64,000 bases of DNA from Formicarius rufipectus (taxonomy: Eukaryota; Chordata; Aves; Passeriformes; Formicariidae), in the NCBI GenBank assembly GCA_013399695.1, contig VXAU01001245.1, forward strand, positions 36,503-100,502, in the 5' to 3' direction. Within the stretch, counting starts at the first letter, position 1, and every line of letters begins with the position of its first letter. Positions 61,801 through 64,000 of the stretch are shown one piece after another. A model generated the notes under the pieces. It was not told the DNA's origin. It searched no databases and was given only the letters and a program-made list of their open reading frames with translations. The position numbers were made by a program, and so were the translations under genes.

Positions 61801-63344
61801 TTTTCTGCCAATAAAAATAATAATGAAAACCCTTTGACTTGAAAGTCAGCCTGTCTTCTCTCAGGTTTATGGGGCATTTACAGATCTCTCTTGATACAGA
61901 TAAGTCTATTTCTTTAAAAAATCCCTACAACAATTTCTAGTGCTGACTGCCTTTCTTGGGTAGCATATTATGTATGATTACATTGGTGTTTCTAATATTG
62001 GATTCAAGAGGGTTGAAGAGTTTTCCTTTCCCTTCTTTCCAAGACAGTGAAGTTTCTCCAGTACCATTGTTAATAAAAGGTCCTGAGATCATGGTGTCAT
62101 AAGTGTATATGCACTGGAAGTATTAAACCAGACTTCTGTAATACAGTTTTGCAAGGATCTCTCTAAGGTGTTTGACATAGACACTCTGAATGTTAGGGCA
62201 GTGTTACTCTTAGTGTTTCTCTTGTCTTGAAAAGCAAGTCTACTAGAAACTGGAACACAGATTTGATTCCTTATAGCACTTGCTGCAGCTTCTTGTGTCT
62301 ATGTACTGACTTTGACCCTTTTGGAGATGTTCACATAAGAAGGGACTGTTTTGTATCTTGACATAGATTGGATATTGAACAAATTCATTGTGCAAAGAGA
62401 ACTTGTTTATTCATGCAGTCTTGGCACCTAGGTTCTGGACTGAAAAACCTAATCATGTAGTTCAACTGCCTTTGCCTTTTTGGGATTCAGATAACTGTTC
62501 AGCTGGCAGAAGCCATATGTGGAGTGAGCAAACCATAGAGAAGGGTCCAAACTCTCCCATCCTGATTAAAGCAGAAAACTGGTGCTGACTATTAAAGGAG
62601 ATGGTTCCAAGAGAAACTATGAAGATTATGTATCATAGACTCTAGTAAAATCTTAAATGGCAGAACTGTCAGGAACAAGAAAGATTAGTGTTTCCTCATT
62701 GGATTAAATTCAATTACTGGATAGGTTAGGAGAATCAGTGTCAGGATGGGAAGTATAGTGCCCTTTACCTGCCCTCTGTGCTGGAGGAGGATGCATGGAG
62801 GGGCGGAAACCAGCTGGGATGGATCGGAGGCTACAAATAGCACCAAATTTGGGAGCCAGCTTTTTTCTTGTCCCCCTCTTTTGCTGTATTTCAGATGTGT
62901 TGGTATCCTTTTTGCAATAACTCATTTGAGTGCCTGAAGGGGTAGCAATGTTGGATATGTCAGAGTTACTAACTCCTTCGTTTCTCTTCCATGCTTTCTC
63001 CTCCTGCAAGGAGCGGAAGGTACTTCATCTTCTGCTGTCTTCGCTTCTTAGCATTTTTAAGTTTTTTGTTGATTTCTAGCATTGTGGCAAGTTTGTCTTC
63101 TGAATATTTATTTCACCCTTTATTTATATATTAAACTGTAAACAAACTATTAGTGTATGCTGTAAAACTTCAGGTTGTATCTGTTGTGGTGATGTTTTTG
63201 TTTTATTTTGTTTTTTTAGTTTAAAAAAAGAACAAACCCAACTAATTTTATGTTACTTTCCTCCCTTTTTCTAGGTTTTCATAGAGCTGAATCACATTAA
63301 AAAGTGCAATACTGTGCGAGGAGTCTTTGTCCTGGAGGAATTTG
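10754..63344 (+). CDS. MADD: MADD (DENN/Rab3-GEP), spliced, 3' end outside window
   Basis: Overall span of the coding part of MADD. MADD is a large cytoplasmic/vesicle-associated protein. Its N-terminal DENN module is a guanine-nucleotide exchange factor for Rab3/Rab27 GTPases, and its death-domain-like region binds TNFR1 and links to MAP-kinase signalling and survival (family knowledge). In the sequence, 31 constitutive exons join in one open frame of about 1,570 codons, without cassettes, from the ATG at 10754 to 63344. All junctions are GT-AG and phase-compatible. Three recognised cassettes add 20, 18 and 21 residues. The final exon or exons (about 50 residues, judged from the mammalian protein) lie past 64000. 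No frameshift or premature stop was found, so the locus looks intact. The promoter and any noncoding first exon are not firmly located. Confidence 0.97.
10816..13606 (+). other. MADD intron 1
   Basis: This 2.8 kb intron is AT-rich and without recognisable exons. It contains poly-T and AT-rich stretches (for example around 12185) but no repeat family I can name. The acceptor is a T-rich tract ending ttttttgtag. Confidence 0.85.
13607..14221 (+). CDS. MADD: MADD coding exon 2 (uDENN)
   Basis: At 615 nt this is the largest exon, about residues 21-226. It encodes most of the upstream DENN (uDENN) domain. Diagnostic segments are [50 protein letters not shown] and [20 protein letters not shown] low-complexity Ser/Glu loop (about residues 105-175) interrupts the fold, as in other MADD proteins. 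An RSRNST motif near residue 179 fits the RxRxxT Akt consensus. The open frame extends upstream to an ATG at 13575, but that ATG is intronic, so the acceptor at 13605-13606 sets the true edge. Donor is gtatgt. Confidence 0.97.
14222..16815 (+). other. MADD intron 2
   Basis: This 2.6 kb intron contains a C-homopolymer near 15338-15348 and otherwise unremarkable AT-rich sequence. I see no additional exon. Confidence 0.85.
16816..17119 (+). CDS. MADD: MADD coding exon 3 (uDENN end / cDENN start)
   Basis: This 304 nt exon covers about residues 226-327. The acceptor is ctgtacag. It reads [20 protein letters not shown], then [10 protein letters not shown], and ends in [22 protein letters not shown], the start of the core DENN domain. 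It is phase 2 in, phase 0 out, with donor gtaaga. Conservation with mammalian MADD is near complete, as expected for the Rab-binding catalytic core. Confidence 0.97.
17120..17457 (+). other. MADD intron 3
   Basis: This 338 nt intron has a canonical donor (gtaaga) and acceptor (tgattgcag). Nothing else is seen in it. Confidence 0.9.
17458..17589 (+). CDS. MADD: MADD coding exon 4 (cDENN)
   Basis: 132 nt, 44 codons, phase 0/0. It encodes [20 protein letters not shown] and then [20 protein letters not shown], the hallmark core of the DENN domain family. The donor after GAACAG is gtacat. Confidence 0.97.
17590..18682 (+). other. MADD intron 4
   Basis: This 1.1 kb AT-rich intron has no recognised repeat or exon. 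It ends in a tract tctttctctcag. Confidence 0.85.
18683..18796 (+). CDS. MADD: MADD coding exon 5 (cDENN)
   Basis: 114 nt, 38 codons, phase 0/0. It encodes [20 protein letters not shown] and then [17 protein letters not shown], the typical end of the core DENN domain. Donor is gtaagt. Confidence 0.97.
18797..19514 (+). other. MADD intron 5
   Basis: This 718 nt intron is AT-rich, with no exon or repeat recognised. Confidence 0.85.
19515..19595 (+). CDS. MADD: MADD coding exon 6 (dDENN linker)
   Basis: 81 nt, 27 codons, phase 0/0. It reads [20 protein letters not shown] followed by LKKHLKQ, matching the join between core and downstream DENN domains. Donor is gtaata. The following 1.96 kb intron contains two phase-0 candidate alternative exons. 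Confidence 0.95.
19997..20005 (+). CDS. MADD: Candidate 9-nt microexon of MADD (YLK)
   Basis: TATCTAAAG lies between a good acceptor (T-rich tract from about 19955 ending tgcatgcag) and a donor gtaaag. It is phase 0/0 and would add Tyr-Leu-Lys after LKKHLKQ. TGC triplets close to the acceptor resemble the context of SRRM4-dependent neuronal microexons. I do not recall this microexon from other species, so this is inference from splice-site grammar only. Confidence 0.3.
20006..20750 (+). other. MADD intron 6, middle part
   Basis: Sequence between the two candidate alternative exons. It contains a short C run near 20153 and no other recognised element. Confidence 0.6.
20751..20807 (+). CDS. 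MADD: Candidate 57-nt cassette exon of MADD, similar to the start of the next exon
   Basis: It is flanked by a good acceptor (cttgcctccag) and a weaker donor (gttctt), with 19 stop-free codons in phase 0/0. The peptide [19 protein letters not shown] aligns without gaps to the start of coding exon 7, [18 protein letters not shown]: LxSM, a shared T-Q pair at positions 9-10 and L14. This suggests an old tandem duplication of part of that exon. Exon 7 is 179 nt and cannot be skipped in frame, so this segment would be an added cassette rather than a mutually exclusive choice. Confidence 0.5.
20808..21555 (+). other. MADD intron 6, 3' part
   Basis: A strong T-rich block runs from about 20812 to 20918, directly downstream of the candidate 57-nt cassette. 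It could be a binding region for U-rich binding splice regulators. The rest is unremarkable. The acceptor is cttacttag at 21555. Confidence 0.7.
21556..21734 (+). CDS. MADD: MADD coding exon 7 (dDENN)
   Basis: 179 nt, phase 0 in and phase 2 out. It encodes [20 protein letters not shown], then [20 protein letters not shown] and [16 protein letters not shown]. Donor is gtgagg. It lies in the downstream DENN region. Confidence 0.97.
21735..22321 (+). other. MADD intron 7
   Basis: This 587 nt intron has a long T-rich stretch (about 22250-22320) before the acceptor. No other element is seen. Confidence 0.85.
22322..22557 (+). CDS. MADD: MADD coding exon 8 (dDENN)
   Basis: 236 nt, about residues 496-574. 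It encodes [40 protein letters not shown] and [11 protein letters not shown], finishing the dDENN domain with [12 protein letters not shown]. It is phase 2 in and phase 1 out, with donor gtaagt. Confidence 0.97.
22558..22917 (+). other. MADD intron 8
   Basis: This 360 nt intron has no element recognised beyond its splice sites (gtaagt; ttttgtgcag). Confidence 0.88.
22918..23074 (+). CDS. MADD: MADD coding exon 9
   Basis: 157 nt, phase 1 in and phase 2 out. It encodes [40 protein letters not shown] and the start of an acidic stretch ending DPTDD. It marks the transition from the DENN module to the linker. Confidence 0.96.
23075..24011 (+). other. MADD intron 9
   Basis: This 937 nt T-rich intron has nothing recognised. 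The acceptor region contains several nearby AG steps in tgacagtggcag, so small acceptor shifts are possible. Confidence 0.8.
24012..24115 (+). CDS. MADD: MADD coding exon 10
   Basis: 104 nt, phase 2 in and phase 1 out. It encodes [20 protein letters not shown] and [14 protein letters not shown], a Ser/Asp-rich conserved stretch of MADD. Donor is gtaagt. Confidence 0.96.
24116..24530 (+). other. MADD intron 10
   Basis: 415 nt with no element recognised. The acceptor is gtgttttcag. Confidence 0.88.
24531..24724 (+). CDS. MADD: MADD coding exon 11
   Basis: Encodes [20 protein letters not shown], an acidic stretch, then [18 protein letters not shown]. The 3' edge is uncertain. A donor after CAT (gtgtgt, exon end 24724) keeps phase 0 and aligns gap-free with the mammalian protein when joined to the 25379 acceptor. 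A donor nine bases earlier (gtgaat, exon end 24715) also keeps phase. Reading through would end at a stop at 24797-24799. Confidence 0.85.
24725..25327 (+). other. MADD intron 11
   Basis: 603 nt with no repeat family recognised. It ends in a strong pyrimidine tract, ttgtcctgcccttcag. Confidence 0.8.
25328..25659 (+). CDS. MADD: MADD coding exon 12, with a possible 51-nt alternative 5' part
   Basis: Two acceptors keep phase 0: a strong one at 25327 (adds [17 protein letters not shown]) and a weaker one at 25378 (gtccacag), which gives [16 protein letters not shown] directly and matches the mammalian form. The exon then encodes [20 protein letters not shown] and [13 protein letters not shown], a conserved acidic MADD segment. 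Phase 2 out, donor gtgagt. From 25328 it is 332 nt. Confidence 0.9.
25660..26270 (+). other. MADD intron 12
   Basis: 611 nt. It contains a T run followed by a short TG repeat near 25947-25961. No exon is seen. Confidence 0.85.
26271..26410 (+). CDS. MADD: MADD coding exon 13
   Basis: 140 nt, phase 2 in and phase 1 out. It encodes [40 protein letters not shown] and GIMSFA, a serine-rich regulatory linker well conserved in MADD. Donor is gtatgt. Confidence 0.96.
26411..27642 (+). other. MADD intron 13
   Basis: 1.2 kb. ORFs here (for example 27205-27555) show no similarity that I recognise and no coding-like composition. The acceptor is ttctgtcatag. Confidence 0.8.
27643..27744 (+). CDS. MADD: MADD coding exon 14
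   Basis: 102 nt, phase 1 in and 1 out. It encodes [20 protein letters not shown] and NTPFPSLK, matching MADD. It is followed by a region of phase-1 cassettes (candidate 28568-28606; known type 29616-29675). Confidence 0.95.
27745..28567 (+). other. MADD intron 14, first part
   Basis: Upstream of the candidate 39-nt cassette. No repeat is recognised. The last 70 bases form a strong T-rich tract. Confidence 0.7.
28568..28606 (+). CDS. MADD: Candidate 39-nt cassette exon of MADD
   Basis: A strong pyrimidine tract (about 28515-28560) ends in ggtaaag. The following 39 nt are stop-free in phase 1/1, encode [13 protein letters not shown], then Gly across the junction, and are followed by donor gttggt. 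Phase and position match the neighbouring 60-nt cassette. I do not recall this peptide from mammalian MADD, so it rests on splice-site grammar only. Confidence 0.35.
28607..29615 (+). other. MADD intron between cassettes
   Basis: About 1 kb of T/G-rich sequence including a TG-rich patch near 29071-29100. No exon is recognised. Confidence 0.7.
29616..29675 (+). CDS. MADD: MADD cassette exon (60 nt, equivalent of alternative exon 16)
   Basis: 60 nt, phase 1/1. It encodes [21 protein letters not shown] and matches an alternative segment of mammalian MADD/IG20 isoforms between SLK and NRRALVDQ. The acceptor is tttgtgtcccag and the donor gtgggt. If one noncoding exon precedes the ATG exon, this is exon 16, one of the exons reported as alternatively spliced in the literature (from memory). 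Confidence 0.88.
29676..30133 (+). other. MADD intron 15
   Basis: 458 nt. A long pyrimidine-rich stretch (about 30075-30133) leads to acceptor ttctctttag. Nothing else is seen. Confidence 0.8.
30134..30236 (+). CDS. MADD: MADD coding exon 16
   Basis: 103 nt, phase 1 in and phase 2 out. It encodes [20 protein letters not shown] and [13 protein letters not shown], a basic/Ser-Pro-rich linker typical of MADD. Donor is gtaata. Confidence 0.96.
30770..31615 (-). repeat. Possible LTR-like repeat segment in MADD intron 16
   Basis: The block differs in texture from its flanks: GA-rich at 30813-30870, then mixed sequence to about 31615. On the minus strand it would start TGTGACAGG near 31610 and carry an AATAAA-type signal near 30800, close to its other end. 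This is the layout of a solo LTR of an old endogenous retroviral element. No coding part is present. The assignment is weak, and ORFs across it look random. Confidence 0.3.
31788..31974 (+). CDS. MADD: MADD coding exon 17
   Basis: 187 nt, phase 2 in and phase 0 out. It encodes [40 protein letters not shown] and a segment ending ARQDIIQDV. It is highly conserved and helix-rich. Donor is gtcagt, and the next intron is only 162 nt. Confidence 0.97.
32137..32287 (+). CDS. MADD: MADD coding exon 18
   Basis: 151 nt, phase 0 in and phase 1 out. It encodes [40 protein letters not shown] and [10 protein letters not shown]. It is strongly conserved. Acceptor is tttttccttgcag and donor gtaaga. Confidence 0.97.
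33615..34265 (+). mobile_element. Old diverged CR1 LINE 3' fragment
   Basis: Several short blocks in the right order resemble the 3' part of an ancient amniote CR1: gggaactacatcctaggagg near 33651, a region near 34027 (aaaggtatcacaaggtcta), and a tail-like motif near 34250. It is heavily diverged and has no ORF. The boundaries are approximate. Confidence 0.5.
34676..34702. repeat. ATTA/TTTA simple repeat
   Basis: Short tandem AT-rich repeat (attaattaattaatttattt) just upstream of the coding exon 19 acceptor. Confidence 0.85.
34726..34932 (+). CDS. MADD: MADD coding exon 19
   Basis: 207 nt, phase 1/1. It encodes [20 protein letters not shown], then a Pro-rich stretch [20 protein letters not shown], and [14 protein letters not shown]. 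The basic KRKR cluster is conserved in MADD. Acceptor is ttctttaaag and donor gtgtgt. Confidence 0.96.
36893..37075 (+). mobile_element. CR1 LINE 3'-end fragment
   Basis: Contains the characteristic CR1 3' region: ttggaacaggttgcctgg, tggactatccatctatggag, then gcaggtttgattagatggtc and a terminal gattctgtg. Plus-strand orientation, 5'-truncated, noncoding. Confidence 0.8.
39566..39596. repeat. TTTA repeat and T run
   Basis: Short tandem tttattta repeat followed by a run of T, upstream of the 54-nt cassette exon. Confidence 0.85.
39717..39770 (+). CDS. MADD: MADD cassette exon (54 nt, equivalent of alternative exon 21)
   Basis: 54 nt, phase 1/1. It encodes [18 protein letters not shown] and closely matches a Lys-rich alternative segment of mammalian MADD that follows NFIASI. 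The acceptor is cttgggtag and the donor gtaaga. Pyrimidine tracts flank it on both sides (39655-39700 and 39967-40012), a pattern seen around PTB-controlled exons. Confidence 0.92.
39967..40012. repeat. Polypyrimidine low-complexity tract
   Basis: A run of more than 15 T followed by mixed T/C, about 200 nt downstream of the 54-nt cassette. Confidence 0.9.
41633..41680. repeat. TC-rich simple repeat
   Basis: A tctctctctctctc core grading into T/C-rich sequence. Confidence 0.85.
42816..42913 (+). CDS. MADD: MADD coding exon 21
   Basis: 98 nt, phase 1 in and phase 0 out. It encodes [20 protein letters not shown] and [13 protein letters not shown]. When the 54-nt cassette is included the junction reads EKTRPES. 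Acceptor is tttgttcag and donor gtcagt. Confidence 0.95.
42914..43267 (+). other. MADD intron 21
   Basis: 354 nt with nothing beyond the splice sites recognised. Confidence 0.85.
43268..43351 (+). CDS. MADD: MADD coding exon 22
   Basis: 84 nt, phase 0/0. It encodes [20 protein letters not shown] and QDSEVSTV. The second half matches MADD closely, while the first half is diverged from mammals. Donor is gtagga. Confidence 0.92.
43352..45182 (+). other. MADD intron 22
   Basis: A 1.8 kb intron largely made of a CR1 insertion (about 43690-44990). Just 5' of it is a two-unit telomere-like gggttagggttagg at 43655-43668. Confidence 0.8.
43690..44990 (+). mobile_element. CR1 LINE, 5'-truncated, decayed reverse-transcriptase region and 3' UTR
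   Basis: Plus-strand CR1. From about 43740 it matches the part of the ORF2 region before the RT active core. Near 44090-44180 it keeps a decayed RT segment (GSVLG-like, then FSDDTKLGG), and near 44625-44665 the SLEKR-type C-terminal region. Its 3' UTR includes gagggtggtcaaacagtttg at 44803. Stops and frame changes are frequent, so no protein is made. A T run at 44784-44800 lies within it. Confidence 0.85.
45183..45341 (+). CDS. MADD: MADD coding exon 23
   Basis: 159 nt, phase 0/0. It encodes [20 protein letters not shown] and [14 protein letters not shown], an acidic Ser-rich linker. Acceptor is tttttctccacag and donor gtaagg. A very T/G-rich tract begins about 15 nt after the donor. Confidence 0.95.
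45342..46813 (+). other. MADD intron 23
   Basis: 1.5 kb, T/G-rich at its start and then AT-rich. No exon or transposon is recognised. The acceptor is ttattttcag. Confidence 0.8.
45358..45478. repeat. T/G-rich low-complexity tract
   Basis: About 120 nt of almost only T and G (tttgtttg units and long T runs), close to the donor of coding exon 23. Confidence 0.9.
46814..46922 (+). CDS. MADD: MADD coding exon 24
   Basis: 109 nt, phase 0 in and phase 1 out. It encodes [20 protein letters not shown] and [16 protein letters not shown]. The VYLYEGLLG end is diagnostic of MADD, and the first half is moderately diverged. Donor is gtaagc. Confidence 0.95.
46923..47460 (+). other. MADD intron 24
   Basis: 538 nt with no element recognised. 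Confidence 0.85.
47461..47523 (+). CDS. MADD: MADD cassette exon (63 nt, equivalent of alternative exon 26)
   Basis: 63 nt, phase 1/1. It encodes [21 protein letters not shown] and matches a segment present in some mammalian MADD isoforms. Acceptor is ggaatgctgcag and donor gtaatc. Skipping it joins EGLLG directly to KERSTLWDQ. Its WDQ...EDA core resembles the start of the next exon. Confidence 0.92.
47524..47903 (+). other. MADD intron 25
   Basis: 380 nt, AT-rich. An ORF from 47794 spanning into the next exon is in the wrong frame. Confidence 0.85.
47904..48024 (+). CDS. MADD: MADD coding exon 26
   Basis: 121 nt, phase 1 in and phase 2 out. It encodes [39 protein letters not shown]. It is near-identical to mammalian MADD and lies at the entry to the death-domain-like region. 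Acceptor is cattgcatag and donor gtaagt. Confidence 0.97.
48025..49177 (+). other. MADD intron 26
   Basis: 1.15 kb with no transposon or exon recognised. Confidence 0.85.
49178..49283 (+). CDS. MADD: MADD coding exon 27 (death-domain region)
   Basis: 106 nt, phase 2 in and phase 0 out. It encodes [20 protein letters not shown] and [15 protein letters not shown]. It is part of the death-domain-like segment that contacts TNFR1 (family knowledge). Acceptor is tcttcttgcag and donor gtgact. Confidence 0.97.
49284..51712 (+). other. MADD intron 27
   Basis: 2.4 kb, AT-rich, with a T run near 50612. No exon or named repeat is seen. Confidence 0.82.
51713..51823 (+). CDS. MADD: MADD coding exon 28 (death-domain region)
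   Basis: 111 nt, phase 0/0. It encodes [20 protein letters not shown] and [17 protein letters not shown], a helical conserved segment of the death-domain-like region. Donor gtaagt is followed by a GAT repeat at 51837. Confidence 0.97.
51824..52766 (+). other. MADD intron 28
   Basis: 943 nt. It contains the GAT repeat and otherwise AT-rich sequence. Confidence 0.85.
51837..51853. repeat. GAT trinucleotide repeat
   Basis: Five to six GAT units close to the coding exon 28 donor. A candidate length-variable microsatellite. Confidence 0.85.
52767..52874 (+). CDS. MADD: MADD coding exon 29
   Basis: 108 nt, phase 0/0. It encodes [20 protein letters not shown] and [16 protein letters not shown]. 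It matches the conserved C-terminal region of MADD. The next intron is only 90 nt and is open in this frame. Confidence 0.96.
52875..52964 (+). other. MADD: 90-nt stop-free intron of MADD
   Basis: A very short intron (donor gtagag, acceptor tgctctcag) of exactly 30 codons with no stop in the MADD frame, rich in GAA/AGA triplets. Retention would insert 30 residues between FFMEV and CDDC without breaking the frame. Confidence 0.85.
52965..53129 (+). CDS. MADD: MADD coding exon 30
   Basis: 165 nt, phase 0/0. It encodes [40 protein letters not shown] and LNKFYTKK. It is nearly invariant against mammals. Donor is gtaaac. Confidence 0.97.
53515..55230 (-). mobile_element. CR1 LINE, minus strand, 5'-truncated, with an internal RT deletion
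   Basis: The 3' end is at about 53515 (atcatagaatggcttgg, as the complement). Reading the minus strand from the right, about 55200-54500 corresponds to the endonuclease region. Then comes an RT N-flank ([20 protein letters not shown], ending QDMEKVEV), followed within about 70 nt by late RT sequence ([13 protein letters not shown]) and then [20 protein letters not shown]. Most of the RT core between these is missing. Stops and frame shifts remain throughout. It is decayed and does not encode an active enzyme. Confidence 0.88.
55737..55755. repeat. AAC trinucleotide repeat
   Basis: aataacaacaacaacaata, a short simple repeat. Confidence 0.8.
56093..56165 (+). CDS. MADD: MADD coding exon 31
   Basis: 73 nt, phase 0 in and phase 1 out. 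It encodes [24 protein letters not shown]. Acceptor is cccctgttag and donor gtacaa. It is almost identical to mammalian MADD. Confidence 0.96.
56166..57898 (+). other. MADD intron 31
   Basis: 1.7 kb, AT-rich, with T runs (for example 56679-56693). A GTT/GTTTT repeat at 57851-57878 sits just before the acceptor. Confidence 0.82.
57851..57878. repeat. GTT/GTTTT simple repeat
   Basis: tgttgttgttgttgttttg, directly upstream of the coding exon 32 acceptor, replacing a normal polypyrimidine tract. Confidence 0.85.
57899..58005 (+). CDS. MADD: MADD coding exon 32
   Basis: 107 nt, phase 1 in and phase 0 out. It encodes [20 protein letters not shown] and [16 protein letters not shown]. Donor is gtatga. 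It precedes the alternatively spliced C terminus known for MADD. Confidence 0.97.
58006..63010 (+). other. MADD intron 32
   Basis: 5 kb. It contains an AT-rich stretch (58120-58190), a TG/GA repeat (58741-58772) and one ambiguous base (n at 59642). ORFs show no recognisable product, and no transposon is clearly recognised. Confidence 0.78.
58741..58772. repeat. TG/GA simple repeat
   Basis: agtgtgtgtgtatgtgcgtg followed by gagagagag. Confidence 0.85.
63011..63019 (+). CDS. MADD: Candidate 9-nt microexon of MADD (ERK)
   Basis: GAGCGGAAG, phase 0/0, follows a long pyrimidine tract (about 62970-63006) ending cctcctgcaag, and is followed by donor gtactt. It would insert Glu-Arg-Lys between KFMHSQ and VFIELNH. 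A TGC directly before the acceptor AG fits the context of SRRM4-regulated neuronal microexons. Only splice-site grammar and phase support it here. Confidence 0.5.
63275..63344 (+). CDS. MADD: MADD coding exon 34 (last exon in window)
   Basis: 70 nt, phase 0 in and phase 1 out. It encodes [23 protein letters not shown] and matches the mammalian C-terminal region. Acceptor is cctccctttttctag and donor gtaatt. The remaining C terminus is outside the window. At 70 nt, skipping it would change the downstream frame and so the C terminus, in line with the alternative exon 34 reported for human isoforms. Confidence 0.95.
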
Positions 63345-64000
63345 GTAATTACATTATTTTGATATTAGGTCTGTACTCGCATGGCAGTAACTCAAATTTC
63401 CAGTTTTCAGATTCAGAGTTGCACTGCAATTTCAAAGATAGGAGAGAATATAGATTGCATTTGAGACTTGCCTTAGAGATGGGTGACTTATAAAAAGTTA
63501 CACATTAATTTTCATCATATTAAGATTTGTGACCTAGGTCCTTTTTGTTATTAGACAGAGAAAATGTCCTGAGTCTTCTGAAGCAAACAAAACGACAGTT
63601 AGGCTTGGGTGTGTGTAGAAATTTTCTTTGGTATTTTCCTCTTTCATCTGAGAAACCACATTTTTTAAGCAAGATTTAAAGCTGATCTTTCTCTTCACAC
63701 TGTGCTTTCATAATAAGGAATTGCTGTTAATTGCAAAGTTTCCTTTTTGCTCTATGTGGAATTTAATTTTTGTTGTATGGAGCAGAAGATATTTTGTCAA
63801 GTTGCACTTCATTTATGCAGTGAATTTTGTTTTGGAGCCTGACTGGTAAGGAGTGGAAAAGTAAGGGTTAAGGACAACAGAGAGTTTGTGCTATTTTGGT
63901 CAGTTATTGCTACTCTGTATGATCTGCCTACACTGTAGTTTGGGGAAAATTCCACGTTACTCTTCAGTGTTAGTGTCAGTCACTCTAATCTTAACTAGGG
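63345..64000 (+). other. MADD intron 34, incomplete
   Basis: 656 nt of AT-rich intron up to the window edge. The final coding exon was not found. Confidence 0.8.

Noticed and set aside
63210..63274. Alternative acceptor at ttttttag (about 63219) giving a short FKKRTN... C terminus like a known human short isoform end
   Set aside because: The similarity is limited to a few Lys/Phe codons in an A/T-rich stretch, and the frame then continues through the real acceptor. The evidence is too weak.
1..64000. CRISPR arrays, bacterial operons, phage genes, rRNA or tRNA genes
   Set aside because: No direct-repeat arrays, dense ORF layout or cloverleaf-like RNA genes were seen. The sequence is a vertebrate split-gene locus.

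Overview
This window is vertebrate nuclear DNA, almost certainly from a bird. The evidence is a split gene with GT-AG introns, AT-leaning intronic sequence, CR1 LINE copies with avian-type 3' ends, and an LTR-like repeat of a kind common in bird genomes. No bacterial, phage or CRISPR content is visible. One base is ambiguous (n at 59642).

The only gene I can support is MADD (MAP-kinase activating death domain protein; also DENN or Rab3-GEP) on the plus strand. The initiator exon is at 10632-10815 (ATG at 10754). I could follow the reading frame without a break through 31 constitutive coding exons to 63344. About 50 C-terminal residues and the 3' UTR lie beyond the window. Every junction was checked by phase and by agreement with the known vertebrate MADD protein, recalled from memory. 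The order is: tripartite DENN module (exons 10754 to about 22557), acidic/serine-rich linker (22918-46922, the main region of alternative splicing), death-domain-like helical region (about 47904-51823), and C-terminal conserved region (52767-63344).

Three in-frame cassettes match known vertebrate MADD alternative exons: 29616-29675 (60 nt), 39717-39770 (54 nt) and 47461-47523 (63 nt). I propose four more in-frame alternative segments from splice-site grammar alone: 9 nt at 19997-20005, 57 nt at 20751-20807, 39 nt at 28568-28606 and 9 nt at 63011-63019. There is also a 51-nt alternative acceptor segment (25328-25378) and a stop-free 90-nt intron (52875-52964). All are multiples of three.

The region 1-10631 is 5' flank or first intron. 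It has no recognisable coding exon, but holds an LTR-like repeat (about 6385-6960), a short CR1 tail (about 10345-10412) and a candidate regulatory module near 4150-4400 with a TATA-like motif and two opposed RFX X-box-like sites. Introns hold two large CR1 fragments (about 43690-44990 plus strand; about 53515-55230 minus strand), an older diverged CR1 (about 33615-34265), a CR1 3' fragment (36893-37075) and simple repeats.

I see no novel multi-gene system. The interest lies in MADD isoform control.
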